DNA of 42,968 bases from an uncultured Eubacteriales bacterium (lineage in GTDB: Bacteria; Bacillota; Clostridia; Christensenellales; Aristaeellaceae), in the NCBI GenBank assembly GCA_902767315.1, contig CACXHB010000053.1, forward strand, positions 1 through 42,968, in the 5' to 3' direction. Below the pieces are notes generated by a model that was not told the origin of the DNA, did no database searches, and was given only the letters and a program-made list of their open reading frames with translations. The translations under genes and the position numbers were made by a program. The first letter of the stretch is position 1. Each line of letters begins with the position of its first letter. Positions 7,786 through 15,065 of the stretch are shown one piece after another.

Positions 7786-9396
7786 ATGGATTTCACTCCC
7801 GATATGCTCGCCTCCATGGCGAAGGTGGAAGCATCTCGCGATTATAACATCGCCCTGGAGCCCCGCCGCATGGACGCGGATGAAAAAGACGCCCTGCTGG
7901 CGGCCTATCATCCCGATTACCGTCAGGACGCTTTCGACACCATCAAGGTGGGCCCCAACGCCGGGGAAAAGTGCCCCAAGGAACTGCTGGCCCTTCTGGA
8001 GGCCAACAGCCGCCTGACGGAACTGAAGGTGGATCTGGACAAGATTGATTACGACGTGGACGTGCTGGTCATCGGCGGCGGCGGCGCGGGTTCTTCCGCG
8101 GCCATCGAAGCCCATGAGGCGGGCGCCAACGTGATGATCGTGACCAAGCTGCGCATCGGCGACGCCAACACCATGATGGCCGAAGGCGGCATCCAGGCGG
8201 CGGACAAGGAGAACGATTCTCCCGCCCAGCATTACCTGGACGTGATGGGCGGCGGACATTACGCCAACCGGCCCGAGCTGGTGGCCAAGCTGGTAACCGA
8301 GGGCCCGGCCGCCATCAAGTGGCTGAACGAACTGGGCGTCGAATTCGACAAGGAAGCCGACGGCACCATGATGACCACCCACGGCGGCGGCACCTCCCGC
8401 AAGCGTATGCACGCGGCCAAGGACTATTCCGGCGCGGAGATCATGCGCACCCTGCGGGACGAAGTGCTGAACCGTCAGATTCCCGTGGTGGACTTTACCG
8501 CCGCCATCGAGATCATCAAAGACGAGAACGGCCGCGCGGCGGGCGCTGTGCTGCTGAACATGGAAACCGGCAAGGTGCTGGTGGCCCGGGCCAAGGCGGT
8601 CATCATCGCCACCGGCGGCGCGGGACGCATGCACTATCAGGGATTCCCCACCTCCAACCACTACGGCGCTACCGCCGACGGCCTGATTCTGGGCTATCGC
8701 GCCGGCGCGAAGCTTTTGTATCAGGATACGCTGCAGTATCAGCCCACCGGCGTTGCCTTCCCCAACCAGATCTACGGCGCGCTGGTGACCGAAAAGGTGC
8801 GCTCCCTGGGCGCGAAGGTCATCAACAAGGACGGCGTGGCCTTTGTGCATCCCCTGGAGACCCGTGACGTGGAAGCCGCGGCCATCATCCGCGAATGCTC
8901 TCCCGACCGGAACAACGGCGTGGACGCCCCCAACGGCAAGGCCGTGTGGCTGGATACGCCCATGATCGACAAGATTCACGGCGAAGGCACCCTGGAAGCC
9001 CGCCTGCCCGCCATGCTGCGGATGTATCTGAAGTATGACATCGACATGCGGAAGGTGCCGATCCTGATCTATCCCACCCTGCACTATCAGAACGGCGGAC
9101 TGGAAATCGACGCCAACGACGAGACCTGTGTGCCTGGCCTGTTTGTGGCGGGCGAAGCCACCGGCGGCGTGCACGGCCGGAACCGTCTGATGGGCAACAG
9201 CCTTCTGGACGTGATCGTATTTGGCCGCAACGCGGGCAAGGCCACTGCAAAGGCAATTCAGGGCGTAAAGCTGGGAAAGCTGACCCTGAAGCATGTGGAC
9301 GAATACGCGGCGCAGCTGAAGGAAGCGGGCATCAAGAGCGATATCGTCTCTCCCAAGCTTCTGCCCAATTACGCTCGCGGTCGGAAGAGCATCTAA
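7786..9396 (+). CDS. frdA: Fumarate reductase-like flavoprotein subunit
   Basis: This 536-residue protein belongs to the FrdA/SdhA/NadB flavoprotein family. The FAD-binding IGGGGAGSS starts at about residue 96, after an unusual N-terminal extension of about 88 residues. Family positions seen: T335, E336 and R339 in TEKVR, R406 in LEARLP, H433-Y434 and R467 in GRNRLMGNSLL. These correspond to substrate-binding and catalytic residues of E. coli FrdA. Two positions differ: the usual His of HPTG is Gln319 (QPTG), and the His that binds FAD covalently is replaced in a DANTMMAEGG context, so FAD is probably noncovalent. In E. coli FrdA, loss of that His spares fumarate reduction but abolishes succinate oxidation. 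Succinate formation from fumarate is the best guess; another enoate reductase or an aspartate oxidase-like activity is possible. Confidence 0.8.
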   Translation: MDFTPDMLASMAKVEASRDYNIALEPRRMDADEKDALLAAYHPDYRQDAFDTIKVGPNAGEKCPKELLALLEANSRLTELKVDLDKIDYDVDVLVIGGGGAGSSAAIEAHEAGANVMIVTKLRIGDANTMMAEGGIQAADKENDSPAQHYLDVMGGGHYANRPELVAKLVTEGPAAIKWLNELGVEFDKEADGTMMTTHGGGTSRKRMHAAKDYSGAEIMRTLRDEVLNRQIPVVDFTAAIEIIKDENGRAAGAVLLNMETGKVLVARAKAVIIATGGAGRMHYQGFPTSNHYGATADGLILGYRAGAKLLYQDTLQYQPTGVAFPNQIYGALVTEKVRSLGAKVINKDGVAFVHPLETRDVEAAAIIRECSPDRNNGVDAPNGKAVWLDTPMIDKIHGEGTLEARLPAMLRMYLKYDIDMRKVPILIYPTLHYQNGGLEIDANDETCVPGLFVAGEATGGVHGRNRLMGNSLLDVIVFGRNAGKATAKAIQGVKLGKLTLKHVDEYAAQLKEAGIKSDIVSPKLLPNYARGRKSI

Positions 9397-9416
9397 GACG
9401 GATCCTGAAGCGAAAT

Positions 9417-9439
9417 GGCGCGGCTCAAAACACCGCGCC
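9417..9439 (+). other. Intra-operon stem-loop before transporter gene
   Basis: A perfect 7-bp stem, GGCGCGG (9417-9423) with CCGCGCC (9433-9439), surrounds a 9-nt AT-rich loop. No T-run follows, so it is not a standard intrinsic terminator. It lies between frdA and the transporter and could stabilise or partially attenuate the operon mRNA. Confidence 0.5.
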
Positions 9440-9470
9440 TATCGCTTTATAGAATGTGGAGGCGTTCCCA

Positions 9471-10706
9471 ATGGTTCTAGGCACCTATTTTGGAATTACG
9501 GGTATCACTTTTCTTCTATTCTGCGTGTTCGTTATCGCCTGTTTGGGTTATGCCCTGGGCCGGGTGACCATTAAGGGCGTGAGCCTGGGCACGGCGGGCG
9601 TGTTTGTGGTGGCGCTGCTGTTCGGCTGCTTCTTCTACAAGCCCCTCAGCGCACAGCTGCTAACCACGGCCAACAGCACGAATTACGCAAGCAACGCACT
9701 GAAGATCATCGAGAACATGGGCCTGGTGCTTTTCGTTACCGCCGTGGGATTCATTGCGGGCCCCAACTTCTTCGGCGGCCTGAAAAAGAACTTCAAGTCT
9801 TACATTCTGCTGGGTGTGATCATCATCCTGTCCAGTTCCCTGGTGTGCGTACTGTGCGTGAAGGTATTCGGATGCAATTCCTCCATGGCGGTGGGCATTC
9901 TTTCCGGCGCTCTGACCAGCACCCCGGCCTTCTCCGCGGCCAAGGAAACCGTGAACGCCGTGGCGGAAACCGCGGCGCAGGCGGCGGAGCTGGAGAGCAT
10001 GGTGACCGTGGGCCACGGCATCGCCTATCTGTTCGGCGTGGTGGGCGTGGTGCTGTTTGTGCAGCTGGTGCCCAAGTTTGCCAAGGCCAACATGGCGGAA
10101 GAGCGGGCCAAGCTGCGCATCGTCAACGACGGCAGCCGCCTGAGCCGCAACGCGGGCAAGCGGATTTCTCTGGACGGCTTCGGCTTCGGCGCGTTTGCGC
10201 TGGCGGTGATCCTGGGCATGTGCCTGGGCTCCATCAAGATTCCCATGCTGAATTCCACCTTCTCCCTGGGCACCACCGGCGGCACGCTGATTATGGCCCT
10301 GGTGCTGGCCCACTTTGGACACATTGGGCCCCTGGACCTGAACGTGCCCAAGGCCACCCTGGAAGTGTTCCGCGAGCTGGGCCTGATGCTGTTCCTCATT
10401 GGCGCGGGCATTCCCGGCGGCGCGAAGTTTGTGGAACTGTTCCGGCTGGAGTACTTCCTGTACGGCGTTGTGATGACCCTGGTGCCCATGTTTGTGGGCT
10501 ACTTCTTCGCCAAGAAGGTGCTGAAGATTTCCATGCTGAACAACCTGGGCTCCATCACCGGCGGCATGACCTCCACCCCCGCGCTGGGCACGCTGATCAA
10601 CGTGGCGGGCACCGACGATGTGGCCTCCGCTTACGCGGCCACCTACCCCATCGCCCTGGTGTGCGTGGTGCTGGTTTCCCAGTTCATCATTCTGCTGTTC
10701 CCGTAA
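9471..10706 (+). CDS. Short AspT/SucE-family (AAE) transporter
   Basis: This 411-residue membrane protein belongs to the aspartate:alanine exchanger (AAE) family, which includes AspT, YidE/YbjL and the succinate exporter SucE1. The diagnostic internal repeat is seen twice: GALTSTPA at 146-153 and GGMTSTPA at 364-371, each in a multi-helix hydrophobic half. AspT-type members have about 540-560 residues, with two TrkA-C/RCK domains between the halves. Here the halves are joined by only a short hydrophilic stretch (about 202-232), so those domains are missing. ATG 9471 is preferred over the upstream in-frame GTG at 9456, because GTGGAGG then serves as ribosome site. As the last gene of the fumarate reductase train it could export succinate or exchange aspartate/fumarate for succinate. 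The substrate is inferred from neighbours. Confidence 0.85.
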   Translation: MVLGTYFGITGITFLLFCVFVIACLGYALGRVTIKGVSLGTAGVFVVALLFGCFFYKPLSAQLLTTANSTNYASNALKIIENMGLVLFVTAVGFIAGPNFFGGLKKNFKSYILLGVIIILSSSLVCVLCVKVFGCNSSMAVGILSGALTSTPAFSAAKETVNAVAETAAQAAELESMVTVGHGIAYLFGVVGVVLFVQLVPKFAKANMAEERAKLRIVNDGSRLSRNAGKRISLDGFGFGAFALAVILGMCLGSIKIPMLNSTFSLGTTGGTLIMALVLAHFGHIGPLDLNVPKATLEVFRELGLMLFLIGAGIPGGAKFVELFRLEYFLYGVVMTLVPMFVGYFFAKKVLKISMLNNLGSITGGMTSTPALGTLINVAGTDDVASAYAATYPIALVCVVLVSQFIILLFP

Positions 10707-10721
10707 AAAAGGGGACAGGGA

Positions 10722-10754
10722 AAAAACCGTCCGAGGACAGCCCGGGCGGTTTTT
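10722..10754 (+). terminator. Intrinsic terminator of the hdr-flx-frd operon
   Basis: AAAAACCGTCC (10722-10732) pairs with GGGCGGTTTTT (10744-10754) with one G-T pair, and the right arm ends in a T-run. It follows the transporter stop by 15 nt and marks the end of the long plus-strand operon. Confidence 0.85.
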
Positions 10755-10783
10755 CCATATCTGAAAGAAAAGGAGAAAAAAGT

Positions 10784-11269
10784 ATGCTGAATCAGCTGAT
10801 GCTGGCCATGTGCGAATTCGACCGGGGCGTGCCCCACCGGATTCAGCATTTCACCAAGGTACACGCCTACTGCCGGCTCATCGGGCAGGAGGAGGGGCTG
10901 AGCCCCCGTCAGATGGAGATTTTGGAGGCGGCGGCCTACACCCACGACATTGGCATCAAGCCCGCCCTGGAGAAATTCGGCAGCGCAGCCGGCCCCCTGC
11001 AGGAGCAGGAAGGCCCCGCCTGCGCCCGGAAGATGTTGGAGGAGCTGGGCTTTGACGGCGATCTCATCGAGCGGGTATGCTGGCTCATCGCCCATCACCA
11101 CACCTATCAGCCGGTGGAGGGAATCGATCACAGGATTCTCATCGAGGCGGATTTTCTGGTGAATCTGTTTGAAGGCAACGCCTCCCGGGAGGCCATTGAG
11201 ACGGCCTATCGACAGATGTTTGAAACCGGGACCGGCAAGCGCTTGATGCGCGAAATGTTCGATTTATGA
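10784..11269 (+). CDS. HD-domain phosphohydrolase
   Basis: This 161-residue protein has the metal-binding HD pattern: an early His in RIQHFTK, the HD pair in YTHDIGIK near residues 53-54, a downstream HHH near 105 and a later Asp in IEADFLV. HD-domain proteins of this size usually hydrolyse phosphate esters of nucleotides; the substrate cannot be told here. AAAGGAG precedes the ATG. The stop overlaps the ATG of the cyclase-family gene (ATGA), so the two are translated together. It is separated from the redox operon by a terminator and so probably has a separate promoter or is reached by read-through. Confidence 0.8.
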   Translation: MLNQLMLAMCEFDRGVPHRIQHFTKVHAYCRLIGQEEGLSPRQMEILEAAAYTHDIGIKPALEKFGSAAGPLQEQEGPACARKMLEELGFDGDLIERVCWLIAHHHTYQPVEGIDHRILIEADFLVNLFEGNASREAIETAYRQMFETGTGKRLMREMFDL

Positions 11270-11892
11270 AATATTACGACCTGAGCCGCCCGTTGGGGCC
11301 GGAGAGCATGGTCTGGCCCGGAGCGGAGACGCCGGTACTGGCCCCCGCCGCCACGCTGGAGGCGGACGGATTCCGGGAAACGGAGCTGAAATTTCTTTCT
11401 CACACGGGCACGCACATGGACGCGCCGGCACACATGCTCAAGGACGGTGCGACGCTGGAAGATATTCCCGTGGAGCAATTTTTCGGCCGGGCCCGGGTGA
11501 TGGACTGTCGGAATTTCGGGCCGGGAAGCCGCATCGAAGCGTCGGATTTACCGCCGTTGGAGGACATTGATTTTCTTCTGCTGGCCACGGGCTGGGAGGA
11601 AAAGTGGGGCAGCCCGGCGTACTTCGGCCCGTTTCCCGTGCTTTCCCGGGCTGCGTCGGAGAAACTTGCCGGCAGCGGCCTGAAGGGCGTGGGGGTGGAC
11701 GCCATGAGCGTGGACCCCATGGATTCCCGGGAATATCCCGTGCACAAAGTATTATTGGGCGCAGGCATGGTGATTCTGGAGAATCTGGCGGGGCTGGGCC
11801 CGCTGCTGGGCAGAGAGGTGGAACTGATCGCCCTGCCCATGAAGTACACGGGAGCCGACGGGGCTCCTGTCCGAGTGGTCGCCGGGGCATAA
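11266..11892 (+). CDS. Cyclase-family metal-dependent hydrolase
   Basis: This 208-residue protein carries HTGTHMDAPAH at about residues 46-56, the metal-binding signature of the cyclase/kynurenine formamidase (KynB) family, with YDLSRPLGPES at the N-terminus and VDAMSVD further on. Members hydrolyse small amides, lactones or esters. Kynurenine formamidase is one possibility, but nothing nearby points to tryptophan breakdown. The start codon overlaps the stop of the HD hydrolase. It is followed by an array of strong hairpins and faces a convergent gene. Confidence 0.82.
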   Translation: MKYYDLSRPLGPESMVWPGAETPVLAPAATLEADGFRETELKFLSHTGTHMDAPAHMLKDGATLEDIPVEQFFGRARVMDCRNFGPGSRIEASDLPPLEDIDFLLLATGWEEKWGSPAYFGPFPVLSRAASEKLAGSGLKGVGVDAMSVDPMDSREYPVHKVLLGAGMVILENLAGLGPLLGREVELIALPMKYTGADGAPVRVVAGA

Positions 11893-11927
11893 AAACAGCC
11901 GCACTCCAATAGAAACGGAAGCGGCAA

Positions 11928-12025
11928 GGGGGGTGCGGGGGGAGCGCAGCTCCCCCCGCATTGGGGCGGGTTTCCCGTGGGGCGCAGCCCCACGGGAAAC
12001 CCGCCCCGTTCCCTGCGAAGCAGGG
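11928..12025 (+). repeat. Tandem GNA-loop hairpin element, copy 1
   Basis: Three consecutive perfect hairpins occupy the spacer between convergent genes. Hairpin 1 has a 12-bp stem (TGCGGGGGGAGC at 11934-11945, partner 11949-11960) and loop GCA. Hairpin 2 has a 21-bp stem (11963-11983 with 11987-12007) and loop GCA. Hairpin 3 has a 6-bp stem (CCCTGC at 12011, GCAGGG ending 12025) and loop GAA. The first 36 nt (11928-11963) recur at 16941-16976 with one mismatch. All loops are GNA closed by C-G. A bidirectional terminator or REP-like dispersed element are the simplest readings. Confidence 0.8.
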
Positions 12026-12026
12026 A

Positions 12027-12629
12027 TTACATTTTTTCGTACAGCTTGGCCAGCAATTCCACGGCTCCATCGATGCCCAGAGAGGAGCTATTCAGGCACA
12101 GGTCGTAATTTTCCGGTGCGCCCCATTCCAGGCCGGTGTTGAAATTATAATAGGCCTTGCGGCGTTTATCGTTTTTCTTCACCAGGGCGATGGTGGTCTT
12201 TTCGTCCAGGGCCTCCTCGTGCATGCGGCGCTTCACCCGGTCCTCAAAGGGGGCGGAGATGAACACGCTGAGCACCTTCGCGTCGGTCTGGTGCAGAATG
12301 GCGTCGGAGCAGCGGCCCACGATGATGCAGTCATGCTCCTTTGCGGCGTCCAGGATGATGTCCCGTTGGAGGGCGTAGGTCACATCCGAGGGCGGCGGAG
12401 AGGCCAGGGTTGCGCCGGTGACGTCGGTCATGCCCATATAGAACCACTGGCTGGTTTTGCGTTCGTCGCCTTTTTCCAGGGTTTCGGGGCTGAGCCCGCT
12501 GCGTTCGGAAGCCAGGGCGATGATGTTTTTATCATAGAAGGGAATTCCAAGCTTTTCGGAAAGCGCCTTGCCGATCAGAAATCCGCCGGAGCCGAACTGG
12601 CGGCCGATACAGATGACTTTATGACTCAT
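12027..12629 (-). CDS. Cytidylate kinase-like family protein
   Basis: This 200-residue P-loop protein is of the Cytidylate_kin2 type. It opens with a nucleotide-binding segment GRQFGSGG (9-16), contains IVGRCSDAIL in the middle, and has an Arg-rich lid-like stretch (RVKRRM and NDKRRKAYY). Family members are annotated as cytidylate kinase-like; their true substrate is mostly unknown. ATG 12629 is preferred because GGGAGG lies 7 nt upstream; the TTG two codons earlier is too close. It stands alone on the minus strand, convergent with the cyclase gene, with the hairpin element between. Confidence 0.85.
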   Translation of the reverse strand: MSHKVICIGRQFGSGGFLIGKALSEKLGIPFYDKNIIALASERSGLSPETLEKGDERKTSQWFYMGMTDVTGATLASPPPSDVTYALQRDIILDAAKEHDCIIVGRCSDAILHQTDAKVLSVFISAPFEDRVKRRMHEEALDEKTTIALVKKNDKRRKAYYNFNTGLEWGAPENYDLCLNSSSLGIDGAVELLAKLYEKM

Positions 12630-12736
12630 ATTCAAGCCTCCCTATAGCGATATTGGTCTCCATCTGAATTTTAGCACAAGGGCAGCGGCAATGCAAGGGA
12701 TTGCGTCTGGATGGTCGCAATTTTATCAAAATGCGG

Positions 12737-12764
12737 TTGCATTTATGTCTCTATTTGGTATAAT
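12737..12764 (+). promoter_or_regulatory. Promoter of the GH99-like gene
   Basis: TTGCAT (12737-12742) is separated by 16 nt from a perfect TATAAT (12759-12764). The spacing fits a sigma-A promoter, and a GAGGAGGAG ribosome site and TTG start follow about 15 to 30 nt downstream. Confidence 0.75.
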
Positions 12765-12796
12765 GAGAAGAGGCAGAAACGAGGAGGAGATTTCCT

Positions 12797-13903
12797 TTGG
12801 CAAAGCGTAAATACGACGTGGCCGCCTACATCTGGCCGGCCTATACCGGCGACGAGCCCCGCACCCGGATTTTCTGGCCGGAGGGCATGGGGGAATGGCA
12901 GACGGTGAAGGCCGCGGGCCCCAAGTTTGCGGGGCACACCTGGCCGCGCAGGCCCCTGTGGGGATATGTGAACGAAGCGGATCCCTACGTAATGGAGATG
13001 GAAATTGCCGCCGCGGTGGACCACGGCGTGAACGTTTTTATATACGACTGGTACTGGTACGATCGCAGGCCGTTTTTGGAGAACTGTCTGAACGACGGTT
13101 TTTTGAAGGCCAAGAACAACGGGCAGATGAAATTCTACCTGATGTGGGCCAATCACGACGCGGTGCAATTGTGGGACAAGCGCAACAGCCGGGATTTGAA
13201 CACGGTAGTCTGGCAGGGGGCTCAGGACGCGGCCGAATTCCGCCGGGCCATGACCCATGTGATTCGGGATTACTTCACGCAGCCCAATTATTACACCATT
13301 GACGGCAAGCCGGTTTTCATGATCTACGACGTGCCCAATCTGGTGCGGGGTCTGGGGGGCATTGACGCGGCCCGCCGGGAGATCGACTGGTTCCGGGAGG
13401 AATGCGTGCGGCAGGGGCTGAAGGGGCTGCATTTGCAGTTTACCATGTGGAGCGAGGGAGCCACCAACGTCTCCGGCGTGGACGGGGAAAAGTCCGTTTC
13501 CGCCAGGGAATTTGGCAAATTGGGCTTTGATTCCTGCACCCATTATCAATATGTGCACTTTACCAACATCGACCGGCCGTATCTCGAGATTCTGCCGGAC
13601 GTGGCGGCGGAATGGGCACGGCTGGAGAAGGAATTCCCCTTCCCCTATTATCCCCATGTTTCCGTGGGCTGGGACAACAACCCCCGGTTTCTGGATTTCC
13701 GGCCCGGGGTCATGACGGAGTGCACCCCCGAGAACATTGAAAAAGCCCTGCGGATGGCAAAGGAATATCTGGACGCGCGGCCGCAGCTTGCGCCGCTGGT
13801 AACGGTGAACAGCTGGAACGAGTGGACGGAGACCAGTTATCTGGAGCCGGACGATCTATATGGTTACGGATACCTTAATGCCATCAAGAAGGTATTCGGA
13901 TAA
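12797..13903 (+). CDS. GH99-like/WbsX-family glycan-active protein
   Basis: This 368-residue protein matches the glycoside hydrolase 99-like domain (Glyco_tran_WbsX family). Family marks are AYIWPAY at the N-terminus, VNVFIYDWYWYDRR near 81, FYLMWANHD near 114, and the C-terminal NSWNEWTETSYLEP with paired acidic residues. Members act on or build mannose- and rhamnose-containing glycans. No signal peptide is present, so it should be cytoplasmic. It starts with TTG, supported by GAGGAGGAG seven bases upstream, and a promoter lies directly before it. The neighbouring nagB and LacI-type regulator also point to carbohydrate metabolism. Confidence 0.82.
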   Translation: MAKRKYDVAAYIWPAYTGDEPRTRIFWPEGMGEWQTVKAAGPKFAGHTWPRRPLWGYVNEADPYVMEMEIAAAVDHGVNVFIYDWYWYDRRPFLENCLNDGFLKAKNNGQMKFYLMWANHDAVQLWDKRNSRDLNTVVWQGAQDAAEFRRAMTHVIRDYFTQPNYYTIDGKPVFMIYDVPNLVRGLGGIDAARREIDWFREECVRQGLKGLHLQFTMWSEGATNVSGVDGEKSVSAREFGKLGFDSCTHYQYVHFTNIDRPYLEILPDVAAEWARLEKEFPFPYYPHVSVGWDNNPRFLDFRPGVMTECTPENIEKALRMAKEYLDARPQLAPLVTVNSWNEWTETSYLEPDDLYGYGYLNAIKKVFG

Positions 13904-14040
13904 ATGAAAACAGACTCCGGTAAGAATATACCAAAAGTCTGGCATAATTTCGCCCAGGTGGGCAGAAATACGACGCAAAGACGATAGAAAAATGATTTTG
14001 CAATCGTAACGGAAAACATCAAATTTCGGAGGAGAAGGCC

Positions 14041-15039
14041 TTGGCAAAGCTCTATTTCCGATATGGCGCCATGGGCTCCAGCAAGACGGCCAACGCCATT
14101 ATGGTGCAATACAATTATCAGGAACGGGGCCAGCGGGCCCTGCTGATGAAGCCCCGGCTGGACAACCGGGACGGGGCGGACCGGGTAGGCTCCCGGTCGG
14201 GGCTTTCCGCCCGGTGCCGGTTTGTGGAAGACATGGACGGCATGGATCTGAGCCAGTACAACTGCATCATCGTGGACGAGGCGCAGTTTCTCACCAAGGC
14301 CCAGGTGGAAAAGCTGGTATCCGTGGTGGACGATCAGAACATTCCGGTGATCTGCTACGGTCTTCGGGCGGATTTTCAGGGGAATCTTTTCGAGGGCAGT
14401 CAATGGCTGCTGGCTTGGGCGGACACCATTGAAGAGGTGAAGACCGTCTGCTGGTGCGGCCGGAAGGCCACCTGCAACACCCGGGTGGTGGGCGGACGGG
14501 TCACCAAGGAAGGGCAGCAGATTCTTCTGGGGGGCTCGGAGAGTTACGTGGCCCTCTGCCGCCGGCACTGGCGGCGGGGAGAGCTGGCGCCGCTGGAGAT
14601 TCGCAAAATCAGCGCCGGCAAGTGGGAATTCCGGGATCTTCTATTGGAAGCGGACCCGGAGGAAGCGGCGGTGAACCGGTATCTGGACGACAGCGACCTA
14701 TACGTACTGTTTGCCAGCGGAAGTCCGGTGAGTGAAATCTGTCTATGGCAGCGGCCGGACGGTCATCTGGAAATCAAGAATCTGGCCACCCGGGCGGATC
14801 AGCGGGGCAAGGGATACGCCCGCAAGCTCATTGACGAGGCGGTTCGCCGATACAGCGCCGATTTCCGGCGGCTGTATGTGGGCACGGCTTTGGACAACAT
14901 CGCCTTTTACGAAAGCTGCGGCTTTCGCAGGGATTATGTGGAGAAGGATTTTTTCCTGACCCACTATGCGCAGCCCATTTATGTGGATGGGCAGGTATTG
15001 CGGGACATGCAATATCTGGTCATGGATCTTGACATATAA
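14041..15039 (+). CDS. tdk: Thymidine kinase-GNAT acetyltransferase fusion
   Basis: One uninterrupted 332-residue frame joins two domains. Residues 1-185 are a type II thymidine kinase: P-loop GAMGSSKT (9-16), catalytic DEAQF (79-83), and a zinc lasso with C137, C139, C173 and H176. Residues 215-332 are a GNAT acetyltransferase: acetyl-CoA motif ATRADQRGKGYARKLI near 249-264 and NIAFYESCGF near 286-295. Ordinary thymidine kinases end near residue 190-200. The kinase half phosphorylates thymidine for DNA salvage; the acceptor of the acetyl half is unknown. TTG 14041 follows GGAGGAGAAGGCC. The gene lies 137 nt after the GH99-like gene and 26 nt before nagB, probably cotranscribed with the latter. 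Confidence 0.88.
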   Translation: MAKLYFRYGAMGSSKTANAIMVQYNYQERGQRALLMKPRLDNRDGADRVGSRSGLSARCRFVEDMDGMDLSQYNCIIVDEAQFLTKAQVEKLVSVVDDQNIPVICYGLRADFQGNLFEGSQWLLAWADTIEEVKTVCWCGRKATCNTRVVGGRVTKEGQQILLGGSESYVALCRRHWRRGELAPLEIRKISAGKWEFRDLLLEADPEEAAVNRYLDDSDLYVLFASGSPVSEICLWQRPDGHLEIKNLATRADQRGKGYARKLIDEAVRRYSADFRRLYVGTALDNIAFYESCGFRRDYVEKDFFLTHYAQPIYVDGQVLRDMQYLVMDLDI

Positions 15040-15065
15040 GGCAACAAAACGAAGGAGTGACAACA

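Noticed and set aside
13904-14040. A separate promoter or RNA gene before the thymidine kinase fusion
   Set aside because: I found only weak -10-like text and short imperfect hairpins (AGACT...AGTCT near 13910-13940), which are not enough to call a feature.
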